Source: Bolinopsis microptera
Taxonomy: Eukaryota; Ctenophora; Tentaculata; Lobata; Bolinopsidae
Assembly (NCBI RefSeq): GCF_026151205.1
Contig: NC_087080.1
Coordinates: forward strand, 11,393,837 to 11,457,836
DNA: 64,000 nt
Direction: 5' to 3'
The notes under the pieces are model-generated. The model was not told the origin of the DNA. It ran no database searches and saw only the letters and a list, made by a program, of their open reading frames with translations. Numbering within the stretch: position 1 is the stretch's first letter; each line of letters begins with the position of its first letter. Of this stretch, positions 31,744 to 42,533 are shown piece after piece. The position numbers and the translations under genes were made by a program.

Positions 31744-33087
31744 ATGTCGGGGGACTGCTCAACAGATCTGTTCACCTCAACCCGTCCCCTCTACTCCTTA
31801 CAACCACTCGTAGCAGACAAAGACAACTTCACTTCTGTAGCTGTGGGGTTTTCAGTGCTGAACCTGGTCCTGGGAGTGTACACCATTCTAGCTAGCTGCT
31901 TTGTGGTTAGGTTCTACTGGGACAAGGCTAACAATCATGTCGTTCCGATGTTGTATTTTTTTCATCGCTTCTAATGATATCCTGACAGGTTAGTTGAACT
32001 TTAAGTATGAACTTATTGTTAGTGTCCTGACATTTTATTTTCTCACCCCTGTTCATCAGTTCCCTTTTGATTTAAACGTATTGGTAATATGTATAATCAG
32101 TTTTATCAACAAAGAAGAGTAAATAACAAAACGTAAATTCAGCCAGAAAAATATTCACCTATTGCCATCCTAGGTTTCACAGCAATCCTACACTCAGTTC
32201 TCCTGATCCTACTTCTCTCCCTGCCCTGTCCTACATCACCCCACGTCTACAACCTGTCCTACCTGGCTAGCTTCCTGACCATGTGGACCCTGCGGATATC
32301 AGTCTACTACAACCTCCTCCTTTTTATCACCCGAACAATAAACATAGTGTCACCTTTCTATCCAGTCAGCAAGCGGCTACTTTTAGCATTCCTGATCACC
32401 ACACCCTGGTTACCCTGGTTCCCTGTCATCATCCACCAGCTCACTGTAAAATATGAGGGAGCTGATTACATGGCGTTCAAGATGAGGATCTTATCCTCGT
32501 CTTCTCTCGTAGGAGAAGATCTGATTCACAGTATATTTGGTACAAGTCACTACCCTCCCCTTATCATCTGCCTGGTAATACCCTTCCTTCTCCCCACTGT
32601 GACAGCTGTGGTATCCCTGGTTATCCAGCTGAAATGCCTGCTATCTGGCTCCTCGCCAGATGGTACAGTTGAGAGAGACCCTGTCAAGGTGAGAGCAGCT
32701 GTCACCATCCTCCTCCTCACCCTAGTCTTCTCTCTCTGCAGCACCTCCTCTGTTACCTACTGGATGAGAGTTTGTCTTGATATTCAGGACGATTACATCA
32801 ATGATAAGAATGTTGTGTGGGTGTACGTTACCGGGGTGACTGTTCCGTTTCTTAACTCCGTTATAGCCCCCACTGTGTTGATTTACAGGGGGAATAAGTT
32901 GAGGGAGATGGTACGGCATGTTTTGTTCGGAGTTAGGGTGAGTTCTACAGAGAGCAAGTCAGCTGCTGTGGCGACGGAGGTAACTAACTACAACCAAACT
33001 ACTCTACAGATGCCTGACTTGAGTGAGGTTGTTAAAAGTGATATATTAATGTTCAGGGAGAGTAGAAAACAAAAAAGTTCACAATAG
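31744..33087 (+). pseudogene. Seven-transmembrane receptor, copy 3 (frameshifted in exon 1)
   Basis: Exon 1 (31,744-31,988) and exon 2 (32,174 onward) are nearly identical to receptor 1 and use the same splice sites. A T-run in TM2 has seven T (31,956-31,962) instead of six, shifting the frame so that exon 1 ends early (FFHRF then stop). Near the 3' end a 2-bp AT insertion (about 33,043) replaces the usual last residues with a different 11-residue tail. Exon 2 otherwise keeps TM3-TM7 open. If the extra T is a sequencing error the gene would be functional with an altered tail; otherwise it is a young pseudogene. Confidence 0.8.
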
Positions 33088-34640
33088 TATTGTGGCCATC
33101 AAATATTAGCTGTATTGCTGCTTCTAACACGTCTTTATAGAAGGTAAAAAGATCTAACATTTGTGCTTTGACGACAGCCTCTTTCTATAAGAGCCTCTTT
33201 CTAAGGCTCACTCGGATCTTGTCCTCGAATCTGGCCAGAGACACTTAATCCCTAAAGTCTCAAGTGTACTTATCGTAAGTTGTTCAACATTGAACAAAGC
33301 TTTGGCTTTTCCGGAAGACATCGGTACAAAGCCAAGAAATGTTCCCAGGATCGATATCTCTTCCCCGATGGATATCCACCTCACAACGATGCTTAACTGG
33401 TCTACCTTGAAAAAGTAAAACATCAAATATATCGTTAAATATTGTACTGATTTGCTGCATTAAAAGAATAAAATTAGGATTTGATTCTGTTCAATCAAAC
33501 ATGAGGGGATTTTTGGATCTTAGATAACAACGAATTGTTCAGTATATTTTTAATGTTCGACGTCGTGTCAGACAGAATCTTCCCTCCATAAGGAGTCAAA
33601 AACCCAGGTGCAACTGTATTCATGTGTACCCTTAGTTATGTTATGTTAATTCATCCCGAAAAGTATTTTATCATCGCCTCGATGAAAATAACTAATAATC
33701 TATAATAACAAATAATGATATTTGTCAGTCAGAGGTACACAACATTGTTGTTTAAAACCCCTGTAAATTGTTGTAGGTACACGTCTACGTCCATTCCACT
33801 TTTGAATTGTGGCGGTTTTCGGATGAACATTGGGTTAATTCGTGGTGCGTTTCCGGTGGTGTCAGCTGCAGGTGTGGTGGGGGCAGCGACATGTCCTTGC
33901 TAGACGGCCATTTTCCTGTTAAAGTACGGGTTAGTTGGGAGGTTAGTTAGATGCTAAGCATGTTATGTGCTTCAACAACTTGGTGAGTCAGAATAATTTG
34001 CACGTTGTCAATCATGTTAAAGATTTGGTTCCATGAGCGCACTCAAACGTTCAGGAGTAACAGTTGGTGCCTGTATAAGCGTGAAAATGTGCTGTATCAA
34101 ATTTTCTAGGTTACTCAGCCTAGAAAATTATTAAAATTAAGATTATTTAATATTTATGAATGATACATTTGCGTATAAAATATGATATTTATGTGGCTGT
34201 TTTGACAACAATGTTTGAAAGGGCCGATTCCTCATTGGTCAAAAAACTGTCTATCTTAAATTTATTTTGTTCTGTGAAGTAGCCTACCAGCTTTTCACAT
34301 AACAAATTGTAGCCTTCATCTACCACTCGGAGGAAATGCTTTAGAGCGGTTTAGATCCCCTACCTCAGCTCCAGCACAGTCCAACATGAGAATCATATTC
34401 GCCGCCAATAAGTTGTGGAGTGGTTTTTCCGAAAGCCATATTGATGCCGGATGAAAAGTTTGTTCTCTTCCATGTAATCAGTGAGTTGCTTGCCGACAAA
34501 GTATTCTATAAGTTTTCCTACAAGTGGAAGGATGGATATTGGCCTGTAATTATTAGGATCATCTTTCATTCCTGCCTTATGGATGGGAGTTACTCAAGCT
34601 TTTTTACAAAGGGTTGGTACAACACCTGTATTAAGGCTTA
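33065..34640. repeat. Receptor 3' module, type 2, copy 2
   Basis: Matches 23,030-24,560, including the LINE RT fragment on the minus strand at 34,418-34,640. It is joined directly to receptor copy 4 at ATTAAGGCTTAAA / TCGTAGGAGAAG. Confidence 0.8.
34418..34640 (-). pseudogene. LINE reverse-transcriptase fragment, copy 2
   Basis: Same RT blocks as at 24,335-24,625, but the upstream part (PLTDIVNLS) is missing because the sequence switches to receptor copy 4 at 34,641. Confidence 0.75.
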
Positions 34641-34641
34641 A

Positions 34642-35207
34642 AATCGTAGGAGAAGATCTGATTCACAGTATATTTGGTACAAGTCATTACCCTCCCCTTA
34701 TCATCTGCCTGGTAAATGGTAATACCCTTCCTTCTCCCCACTGTGACAGCTGTGGTATCCCTGGTTATCCAGCTGAAATGCCTGCTATCTGGCTCCTCGC
34801 CAGATGGTACAGTTGAGAGAGACCCTGTCAAGGTGAGAGCAGCTGTCACCATCCTCCTCCTCACCCTAGTCTTCTCTCTCTGCAGCACCTCCTCTGTAAC
34901 CTACTGGATGAGAGTTTGTCTTGATATTCAGGACGATTACATCAATGATAAGAATGTTGTGTGGGTGTACGTTACTGGGGTGACTGTTCCGTTCCTTAAC
35001 TCCGTTATAGCCCCCACTGTGTTGATTAACAGGGGGAATAAGTTGAGGGAGATGGTACGGCATGTTTTGTTCGGAGTTAGGGTGAGTTCTACAGAGAGCA
35101 AGTCAGCTGCTGTGGCGACGGAGGTAACTAACTACAACCGAACTACTCTACAGATGCCTGACTTGAGTACGGTTGTTAAAAGTGATATTAATGTTCAGGG
35201 AGAGTAG
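34642..35207 (+). pseudogene. Receptor copy 4, truncated before TM5 and frameshifted
   Basis: Homology begins at VGEDLIHSIFGTSHYPP (loop before TM5) and runs to the normal stop. A 7-bp insertion (AATGGTA, near 34,713) disrupts TM5, leaving two overlapping open frames. TM6, TM7 and the tail match receptor 1, with Asn for Tyr in VLINRGNK. TM1-TM4 and the promoter are absent. Confidence 0.8.
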
Positions 35208-36790
35208 AAGACAAAAAATAGTATTGTGGCCATCAAATATTAGCTGTATTGCTGCTTCTAACACGTCTTTATAGAAGGTAAAAAGATCTAACATTTGTGC
35301 TTTGACGACAGCCTCTTTCTAAGGCTCATTCGGATCTTGTCCTCGAATCTGGCCAGAGACACTTAATCCCTAAAGTCTCAAGTGTACTTATCGTAAGTTG
35401 TTCAACATTGAACAAAGCTTTGGCTTTTCCGGAAGACATCGGTACAAAGCCAAGAAATGTTCCCAGGATCGATATCTCTTCCCCGATGGATATCCACCTC
35501 ACAACGATGCTTAACTGGTCTACCTTGAAAAAGTAAAACATCAAATATATCGTTAAATATTGTACTGATTTGCTGCATTAAAAGAATAAAATTAGGATTT
35601 GATTCTGTTCAATCAAACATGAGGGGATTTTTGGATCTTAGATAACAACGAATTGTTCAGTATATTTTTAATGTTCGACGTCGTGTCAGACAGAATCTTC
35701 CCTCCATAAGGAGTCAAAAACCCAGGTGCAACTGTATTCATGTGTACCCTTAGTTATGTTATGTTAATTCATCCCGAAAAGTATTTTATCATCGCCTCGA
35801 TGAAAATAGCTAATAATCTATAATAACAAATAATGATATTTGTCAGTCAGAGGTACACAACATTGTTGTTTAAAACCCCTGTAAATTGTTGTAGGTACAC
35901 GTCTACGTCCATTCCACTTTTAAATTGTGGCGGTTTTCGGATGAACATTGGGTTAATTCGTGGTGCGTTTCCGGTGGTACAGCTGCAGGTGCGGCGGGGG
36001 CAGCGACATGTCCTTGCTGGACGGCAATTTTCCTATTAAAGTACGGGTTAGTTGGGAGGTTAGTTAGATGTTTAGCATGTTACGTGCATTATGTTATCTT
36101 CAACAACTTGGTGACTCAGAATAATTTGCACGTGGTCAATCATGTTAAAGATTTGGTTACATGACCACACTCAAACGTTCAGGAATAACAGTTGGTGCCT
36201 GTATGAGCGTGAAAATGTGCTGTATCAAATTTTCTAGGTTACTCAGCCTAGAAAATTATTAAAATTAGGATTATTTAATATTTATGAATGATACATTTGC
36301 GTATAAAATATGATATTTATGTGGCTGTTTTGACAACAATGTATTGAAAGGGCCGATTTGAGAAGAAGAACTGTCTATCTTAAATTTATTTCTATGGCCA
36401 TTCATCCGCACATGCATGGAAAGGTAAAATTGCTAGTGGTGAAGTAGCCTACCAGCTTTTCACATAACAAATTGTAACCTTCCTCTACCACTCTCGGAGG
36501 ATTTAGAGTGGTTTAGATCCCCCACCTCAGCTCCAGTACAGTCCAACATGATAATCATATTCGCCGCCCGTCCAGCCATCTCTCTGCCAAGGGGGCCATG
36601 TTTACCCTCTTTCTGGTTCATGACATGTGCTTCGATGTTATGCACTAGTTTTGACCAGACAGAGGTTCTCTTCCCCGCCTGGTCCCTGCTGGTAGCTGGT
36701 GGTACCTATCCCTTATAATTATGCTTCGAATCTCATACCCGACAACACTTGCACCAAAGGCGCCCAGAAACGATCTAAAAAATAAAAATC
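35208..36790. repeat. Receptor 3' module, type 1, copy 2
   Basis: Matches 20,807-22,450, including the remnant of the minus-strand MHNIEAHVMNQ frame (36,460-36,645). Confidence 0.8.
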
Positions 36791-36948
36791 TGGTGTTAAC
36801 CGAGCTGCACAAAGTTTGACTCTTACAAGTTACAATATATAAATTAATGATAAATCAATATTAGCTTATAGTTATAAGATATAACCACATGACATTCGTA
36901 AGATTCTTAAACTAATTACAACACTACAATTTTATTTTATTTTGTGTA

Positions 36949-37149
36949 TCAGCAATTGGAAAGTTCGAAGTCTGAATACGAAGAAAATGTGATATTTTCT
37001 ATCTTACGTGTTGACAGGCGAGGAAATTCTTTCTTCTTCTTTTTCGGAAGAGGTAATTCTTTTTGAAGTCTCTCTCTCGACTTCGTTTGGTTGTATTTCC
37101 TGCTGGTTAAGTTGTATGTCTTGCTGATTTGACCACTGTTCTTGGACAT
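36949..37149 (-). CDS. Small basic exon, paralogue of sequence at 48.6 kb
   Basis: Preceded by TTTTATCAG and starting at ATG (MSKNSGQISKTYNLTSRKYN), with a lysine cluster LPLPKKKKKEFPRLS and a possible donor ACAC^GTAAGA at about 37,007. The upstream 50 bp and several coding words match the exon at 48,580-48,776, and a further partial copy lies near 22,550-22,610. The LPLPKKKKK motif could act as a nuclear localisation signal. No family recognised. Confidence 0.35.
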   Translation of the reverse strand: MSKNSGQISKTYNLTSRKYNQTKSRERLQKELPLPKKKKKEFPRLSTRKIENITFSSYSDFELSNC

Positions 37150-38100
37150 TCAAGACTGTTTATTCTTTGCTCCTGATAAAAACTGTTATAACTACTATAA
37201 AGTGCTACAGTAATAATAGTGTTAAAGCCAGAAAATTAAGTGTACACATCCTAAAGAAAGTTATACATGTATGCAGAATGTGATATGTATGAATTATGAT
37301 CTACATTTGAGTAGTTTTCAAATGTATGAATTGACTTCATTTATCAATTGAATCTTACCAAGTTACAATAGTGTCTTCGAATTCTTTACTTTTCTTGAAC
37401 CTAAAACATAAAGAATGTTCATGACTCAATACAGATGAAGTAGAAAGGTTCATCTGAATGAGACCCAGATGCAGAAATATAATTCAATTTTTGAATAAAT
37501 TTTATTCCATTTTCAACACTTTTAAAAATATTTAACTTTTTCTGTAAAAATGTATTTGTAGTTCTAAGGTTTGATCAACCCGTTATATTTACCTGGTTCT
37601 CAATAGAAATATTATACTCTGGACACGACATTTTTCTAGTCTACGTTAAGCGATGGTCTCATCTGGAGAATTTAATAAGGATAAGGTTAAATTTTAAAAT
37701 GACATTGTAACTGTTTCCTTAAGAAAACCTATTAATTGTTTTTTACGTATTGCATTATCCTGGTAAATGTATCCTGACTCTGTAGTGTTATCTATTATCT
37801 TTAATGTTCTTTAAATAAAGAGCTCTTAACTTGATTTGGTATCATACTCCAAACTTAATTGTTGTGGTGGCGCTGAAATCCTTGTTAAGAAACATATCAG
37901 ACTGCAGCTGCAGCTGCGGTGTTTTCTGATGTTCCGAGCTACACCTTGAGTGGCCTCCAATCCCACTCAGCGTGATCAGTGTTTACTTTTAACTTGGATC
38001 CCAATTTAATTGGCAGTCATTTATTGTATTATTAATGATACTTCGCAAATAAAACACCAACATATATAGCAGGTAGCAATAACAGATACAAATATGGAAT
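37150..38100. other. No supported gene
   Basis: AT-rich, without convincing frames. Contains CTGCAGCTGCAGCTGCGG near 37,902. Confidence 0.35.
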
Positions 38101-38105
38101 TTTTT

Positions 38106-38330
38106 TTAATTTCCTCGTTTAAACCTGTCAACTGAGATGTCAATAAATTCACAGGATTCACACTCTACTGACAGATGATCTGCAATATAATCTTCACACT
38201 GGCAATATCTCTCGTCAGACTTTGGAATAGTGTCTGTAGCTGGATCTTCCTTTGGAGGACTCATCTTCACTCCACATTTGATTCGTGCCGACTGCCGATA
38301 CCTGTCTACAATGGACGTGTTTTCCTCCAT
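38106..38330 (-). CDS. Hypothetical 74-residue Cys-containing ORF
   Basis: ATG to stop: MEENTSIVDRYRQSARIKCG, a polar middle, then YCQCEDYIADHLSVECESCE with four closely spaced Cys (C-x-C and C-x2-C) that could bind zinc. No family recognised and no neighbours to support it. Confidence 0.3.
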   Translation of the reverse strand: MEENTSIVDRYRQSARIKCGVKMSPPKEDPATDTIPKSDERYCQCEDYIADHLSVECESCEFIDISVDRFKRGN

Positions 38331-38872
38331 AATAAACTAACAGGTTAACGAAGTTTCAGTTGAAACGTAAAAATAAATAAAATTATCTAAAAGCTGTGTA
38401 AAAAACTCGCCACCGCTCTTGTTTTTCCCACAACTACATTTAGAGGAGGAACCCTGGTTTAAAGTTTGGCATAAGAGACATCACCATATACGGCAGAATA
38501 AGGACATCCTATAACTGAAGTGTGGTATAGTTAGTACGATAAGGTAATGGCTGTACTGAAATCCATTCGGGGTTTATTTAACAGGACAACACGAATGTTA
38601 GCACAGTGTTTTTTCATCACGTATGTTATATGTAAAACTTATAACTTGCTGAAATCCATTTTCATTCCCCACTCTCTTATTGTCCTGGCTGAGATAAGCA
38701 ATAGTATAGCACACTCCACTAGAAACACTTCTGATTTTGAGGACAAGTGTATTCTTCATAATAAGAAATAATAAAGTTCAGATAAAAAATAATTGGGCGA
38801 AAAAAAAGAGTACAATAGTAGTCAGAGCAGGTGCTTGTCTTCAGCTTCCTGACACTAAATGCTACTACTCAC

Positions 38873-38944
38873 CACTCTTTGTAATAATACAGGGGTATGA
38901 TGTTTCGTCTTCGTATCTTACATACCGGATGCCCCCTTCTTAAT
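38873..38944 (-). CDS. Small exon (module a) with RYVRYEDETSYPCIITKSG
   Basis: Bounded by acceptor TTTTCTTCTCAG and donor AGTG^GTGAGT on the minus strand. It is paralogous to exons near 41,815-41,870 and 42,310-42,412, which share Y-E-(D/N)-x-Y-P-C-I-I-T-K. The acceptor-proximal reading frame seems displaced by one base relative to the 42.4-kb copy, so this copy may be damaged. Confidence 0.4.
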
Positions 38945-39099
38945 CTGAGAAGAAAATGTGGTTAATATTTTCCATGAGTAAAATATATCTTCACTTGCAC
39001 TCTAGAATAAAGGGATAGCTACTCAAATTGGATGCATTTGATACAACATGAATTTGTATAGAGTTAGATAATGTTGGACAATAAGCATGGTGAACTCAC

Positions 39100-39186
39100 C
39101 AGGTTACTTCTCGATACCACAGCCTTGAAACTGTTTTCTGTCCCGTCCAAAGCGTGAATTCTCACGGATCTTTGTGGTTTCGACAT
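39100..39186 (-). CDS. First exon (module b) MSKPQRSVRIHALDG
   Basis: ATG at 39,186 followed by 29 codons (MSKPQRSVRIHALDGTENSF then KAVVSRSNL) to a strong donor CTG^GTGAGT. Paralogue at about 42,568-42,650 reads VRIHASDGQENSFKAIVSRR. Conservation at the protein level between the two copies supports real coding. Function unknown. Confidence 0.5.
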
Positions 39187-39792
39187 AGCTAACTTTAGAA
39201 GAATAAATGATAAATATCAATTGTCACCGTCCAATGCGTATCCTTTATTTAAAGATAATTTTATTTTTATTTTTATTTGATATGTTCAATCTCATAACAT
39301 GTAATTGAATATGGCCAGAATCATGCAATTAGCTATACGAACAATTAAATGTTGTTTTATTAATTAAATAACCACACCTGTGGACATGCCTCTTTCCTCC
39401 AGAAACAAGAAGTTATTCTGGTGCTCCACGAAACACTACGCAGATTCCACCTACGAGAGCTATTTGGGTAGCAGATCTAAGAGACAATCTAGAGACTCTT
39501 TAATACGAGACTCGAAAGGCTTAACTGAAATCATAATATAATAATAGTTATAGTAATAGTACTATAATGTTAAAAGTATGCACTAACGGCGCTGTATCCT
39601 GGACAGTTCAATATCATGGTCTCTTCTCACTACGTTAAATACCTTTTTATTCTAAACATACAAATGTACGTGGACAATTCTTTCAAAAAGTCATCTCCAT
39701 CTATATTGCAGAGAGGTTTGACATTGGAATCCGTCAAATAAAAGGGATGATGTCCATGGAGGCAGACTTATCTGTTACAAGCTGAATAATGC

Positions 39793-40110
39793 TCAAACAT
39801 CGCCCATACCTTCTACTGGTGACCAGGACATATCCATCCCTCCCACAGAAAAACAGGGTTTGATGACTGTCATCAGACTTGGTACTATCCTTCGTTTTTG
39901 CACTGTTACAAATGGATTGTTATTGTTCTTAACCATTTTCTTGAGAATTCCAGATTGATTCTCGTACTTTAAGGCCGAAATCTTCATCAAATCACCAAAT
40001 TTGCGATAGTCGTCAAACAGATATCCCAACAAGTGCACATTAATGCACGGAAAAGTTGCACCAACCACTAGAGTAGAATTTGCAACCCATTGCTTCATTA
40101 GTGCTTCCGC
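39793..40110 (-). pseudogene. Transposase-associated DUF4218-like fragment
   Basis: Acceptor TATTTAG at 40,111 and then a phase-0 frame of 105 codons: AEALMKQWVANSTLVVGATF, then NVHLLGYLFDDYRKFGDLMK and SALKYENQSGILKKMVKNNN. The order H-x-L...D-x2-+-x-G-x-L...SA(F/L)-x-(F/Y)EN...LK is what I know from the domain C-terminal to CACTA/CMC-type transposases. No DDE domain was found nearby, so this is an isolated exon or relic. Family call is by motif memory. Confidence 0.5.
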
Positions 40111-41062
40111 CTAAATAGGATATACTATGGGTTAGAAAAGAACCGACCACATAATATCATAAAGATAAACCTAATCTTGTGGTTCAAATTTGAATTTATT
40201 TTTTGATAATTGAACTGAAAACTCGCCTTGGCGATAGCCTCCTTGTCCCTACATAGTCTTTGCAGCAAACAAATCGTGTCAACAGGGAAAGCTCTACGAA
40301 TGCGTAATAAACTTCATCCTCAACGTTGCCTTTCAGGGCAACGACTCCAACATATAACAGGAATTGCCTATATTCGGCTGATTTCCAGTTCGTAGTCTCG
40401 CCTCACGACCTTTAAGTTTATGTCAAACCATGGCAGGTTTTCAATCGGCAGATGGATCTCGAATATATCTGCAAAATTCCGCCGAGCGATTCATGAAAAA
40501 TAAACATGATCACTTTATATTCTTCGATTTTGTGTCTTGCTTTGTTTGGTGTGTCGTGAAATCTCGCCACCTCACGACCCCACCATTGTTGGCAGAATTC
40601 TACCTGTCTTCCTGGAAACGTAATGGGTGGAAGAAGGAGGAGAAAATGGCGGTGAAGTAAATACTGTAGCCCAGGAAGTGATGCGTTGCTAGTAGATACA
40701 CACGGTCACGTCATCGTCTCTTCTATTGCTTTGACATAAGTTATGAAACTGATTAACCGTATGGAGTGGTAGCACCTGGATTTACGACATTTGGAGTGGC
40801 AGCACTCCGGCCTCCTCTATTTCCTCTTTGCCCTCTCTTTCTTTCTCTCACGACAGGTCAAATTAGTGTTCCTTGGATTACTCTTGGAGCTTATCGCGTC
40901 CTTTACAAGGCCTGGTTTCCACGTGTTCTGGTGGGATTCTGTCTTGCTATCGTGCTGGACATTATTAAGTTATTATTTATAAATGGTCAAGTATAAGAAT
41001 CCCAATATTAAATTTAACTTACATGATATATTATTAGTGGTGTTTTCGTGGATTCTTGCCGT

Positions 41063-41109
41063 ACTCTGATAATATAAAAATGGTATTACCATTTTTATAT
41101 TATCAGAGT
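41063..41109. repeat. Perfect 23-bp inverted repeat with a 1-nt centre
   Basis: ACTCTGATAATATAAAAATG GTA, a single T, then its exact reverse complement. Would extrude as a hairpin. Confidence 0.9.
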
Positions 41110-41814
41110 GTGTTAAACACTAGACAACAATTCGGCAACTTTTGGAAAATTCTAAATTTGCATCCCCATAACATTTCCTCACCTCCTCAGATACTCCACA
41201 TACTCTTCCTCTGGCGTCATCGTTTGTTTAAACTTCCTTTGCGACGGTCTAGAGGGAAAATATAATTCACTAATTATATGTTAATTAACTGACTAATTTA
41301 CTGTTTTGAGAATATTTCACTCAAGAGTTTATGTTAAACTTTACTCACCTCGTTGTCTCGAGGGGTTTATTAGCCTCGACTTTTTCCATTAACTCTTTCG
41401 TGATTCTCTTCATGAAAGACATTCTAGACTGTTCAATGTAACTAACAACTAATTTTGTTCAAGCACAACGAAATTGTTCCGAATTCACTAAGCTGAAGTA
41501 CTAATACAAAATTTTTTAAAGTTCTGCAAATGTGGAATGGTATATATTGTATGCAATATATTGTATACTGATGAAATAAGTAGATTCCTAGTTAAAATTA
41601 TATTTGCATTTTGCAATCACCTGGATCAACAAAATTCTTTTTGAAAACCAAATAGAATAATATTTAACATTAATATTTACAACATAATATATCAATAAGA
41701 ATTTTATCATTAGTTAGAGTAGGTGCTTGTCTTCAGCTTCCTGACACTACATGTCACTAAGTAGTAAGTTAGTACTTAGCAAGTAAGTAGTAGTAAGTAA
41801 GTATTAAATCCGTA

Positions 41815-41885
41815 CCGGATTTAGTGATTATACAAGGATACCTCTTCCCATTCTCGTATCCTTGATGGGTTCTGCAGCTGGCTCT
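41815..41885 (-). CDS. Small exon (module c) GYENGKRYPCIITKSG
   Basis: Minus strand between TTTTAGAGCCAG and a CCG^GTACGG donor. Paralogue of the exons at 38.9 and 42.35 kb. Boundaries approximate. Confidence 0.35.
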
Positions 41886-41992
41886 AAAAGGACATGGATA
41901 TTAATTTAATCAAAAAATAGCATCGGGTCCTATTCTGAATACATGTCAAATTCTTTAAAACGTATATTTCGAAAAATAAACTGAACACACCG

Positions 41993-42049
41993 ATTTTTGT
42001 GGACAAAGATTCTTCTGAAGAAGAATCCGACCCACGGTCCCGTACACTG
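41993..42049 (-). CDS. Acidic small exon (module d) VRDRGSDSSSEESLST
   Basis: Acceptor TTATTTGCAG and donor ATCG^GTGTGT. In one frame it encodes a Ser/Glu-rich acidic segment. Function unknown. Confidence 0.35.
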
Positions 42050-42205
42050 CAAATAAATGAATATATATGATAAGTAATAAAGGTCAGGTAAAAAAGTTTG
42101 GTCGAAAGATGACTAAGTCTACATAATAAGAAATAAAGGTCAGCTCAAAAATAATTGGGCGAAAAACCAAAAAGAGTTCATTTTGATGAAATAAACAGGA
42201 CGCAC

Positions 42206-42292
42206 CTATGTCCCATAGCCGACAAAGCGGCAAGTTTTCCGTTCACTTCATCATCTGATGATGTGTTTCCTTTTCTGATGCTTATCTGTAAC
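42206..42292 (-). CDS. Small exon (module e) ISIRKGNTSSDDEVNGKLAA
   Basis: Acceptor GATGTTACAG and donor ATAG^GTGCGT. Reads ISIRKGNTSSDDEVNGKLAA then LSAMGHR. Fits between modules d and f on the minus strand. Confidence 0.4.
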
Positions 42293-42307
42293 ATCTTTAT
42301 TTTGTTA

Positions 42308-42412
42308 TGATACAAGGGTATTTTTTACCATCCTCGTACCTTACATATCTAATATCGGGTCGGTATTTTCTGCTGTCTTTATTCTTCACATAACGGATTC
42401 CATTTTTTTGTC
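42308..42412 (-). CDS. Small exon (module f) ending RYVRYEDGKKYPCIITK
   Basis: Acceptor TTTTCTTCTTAG; reads QKNGIRYVKNKDSRKYRPDI then RYVRYEDGKKYPCIITK and a stop, whereas the paralogous exons have a donor at that place. The word GIRYV/RYVRYED is repeated within the exon, which suggests internal duplication. Confidence 0.45.
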
Positions 42413-42533
42413 TAAGAAGAAAATGTGGTTATTATTTGACATGAGTAAAATATAGCATCTTCACTTGCACTCTAGAATAAAGGGATAGCTACACAAATTG
42501 AATGCATTTGAAACAACATGAATTTGTATAGAG

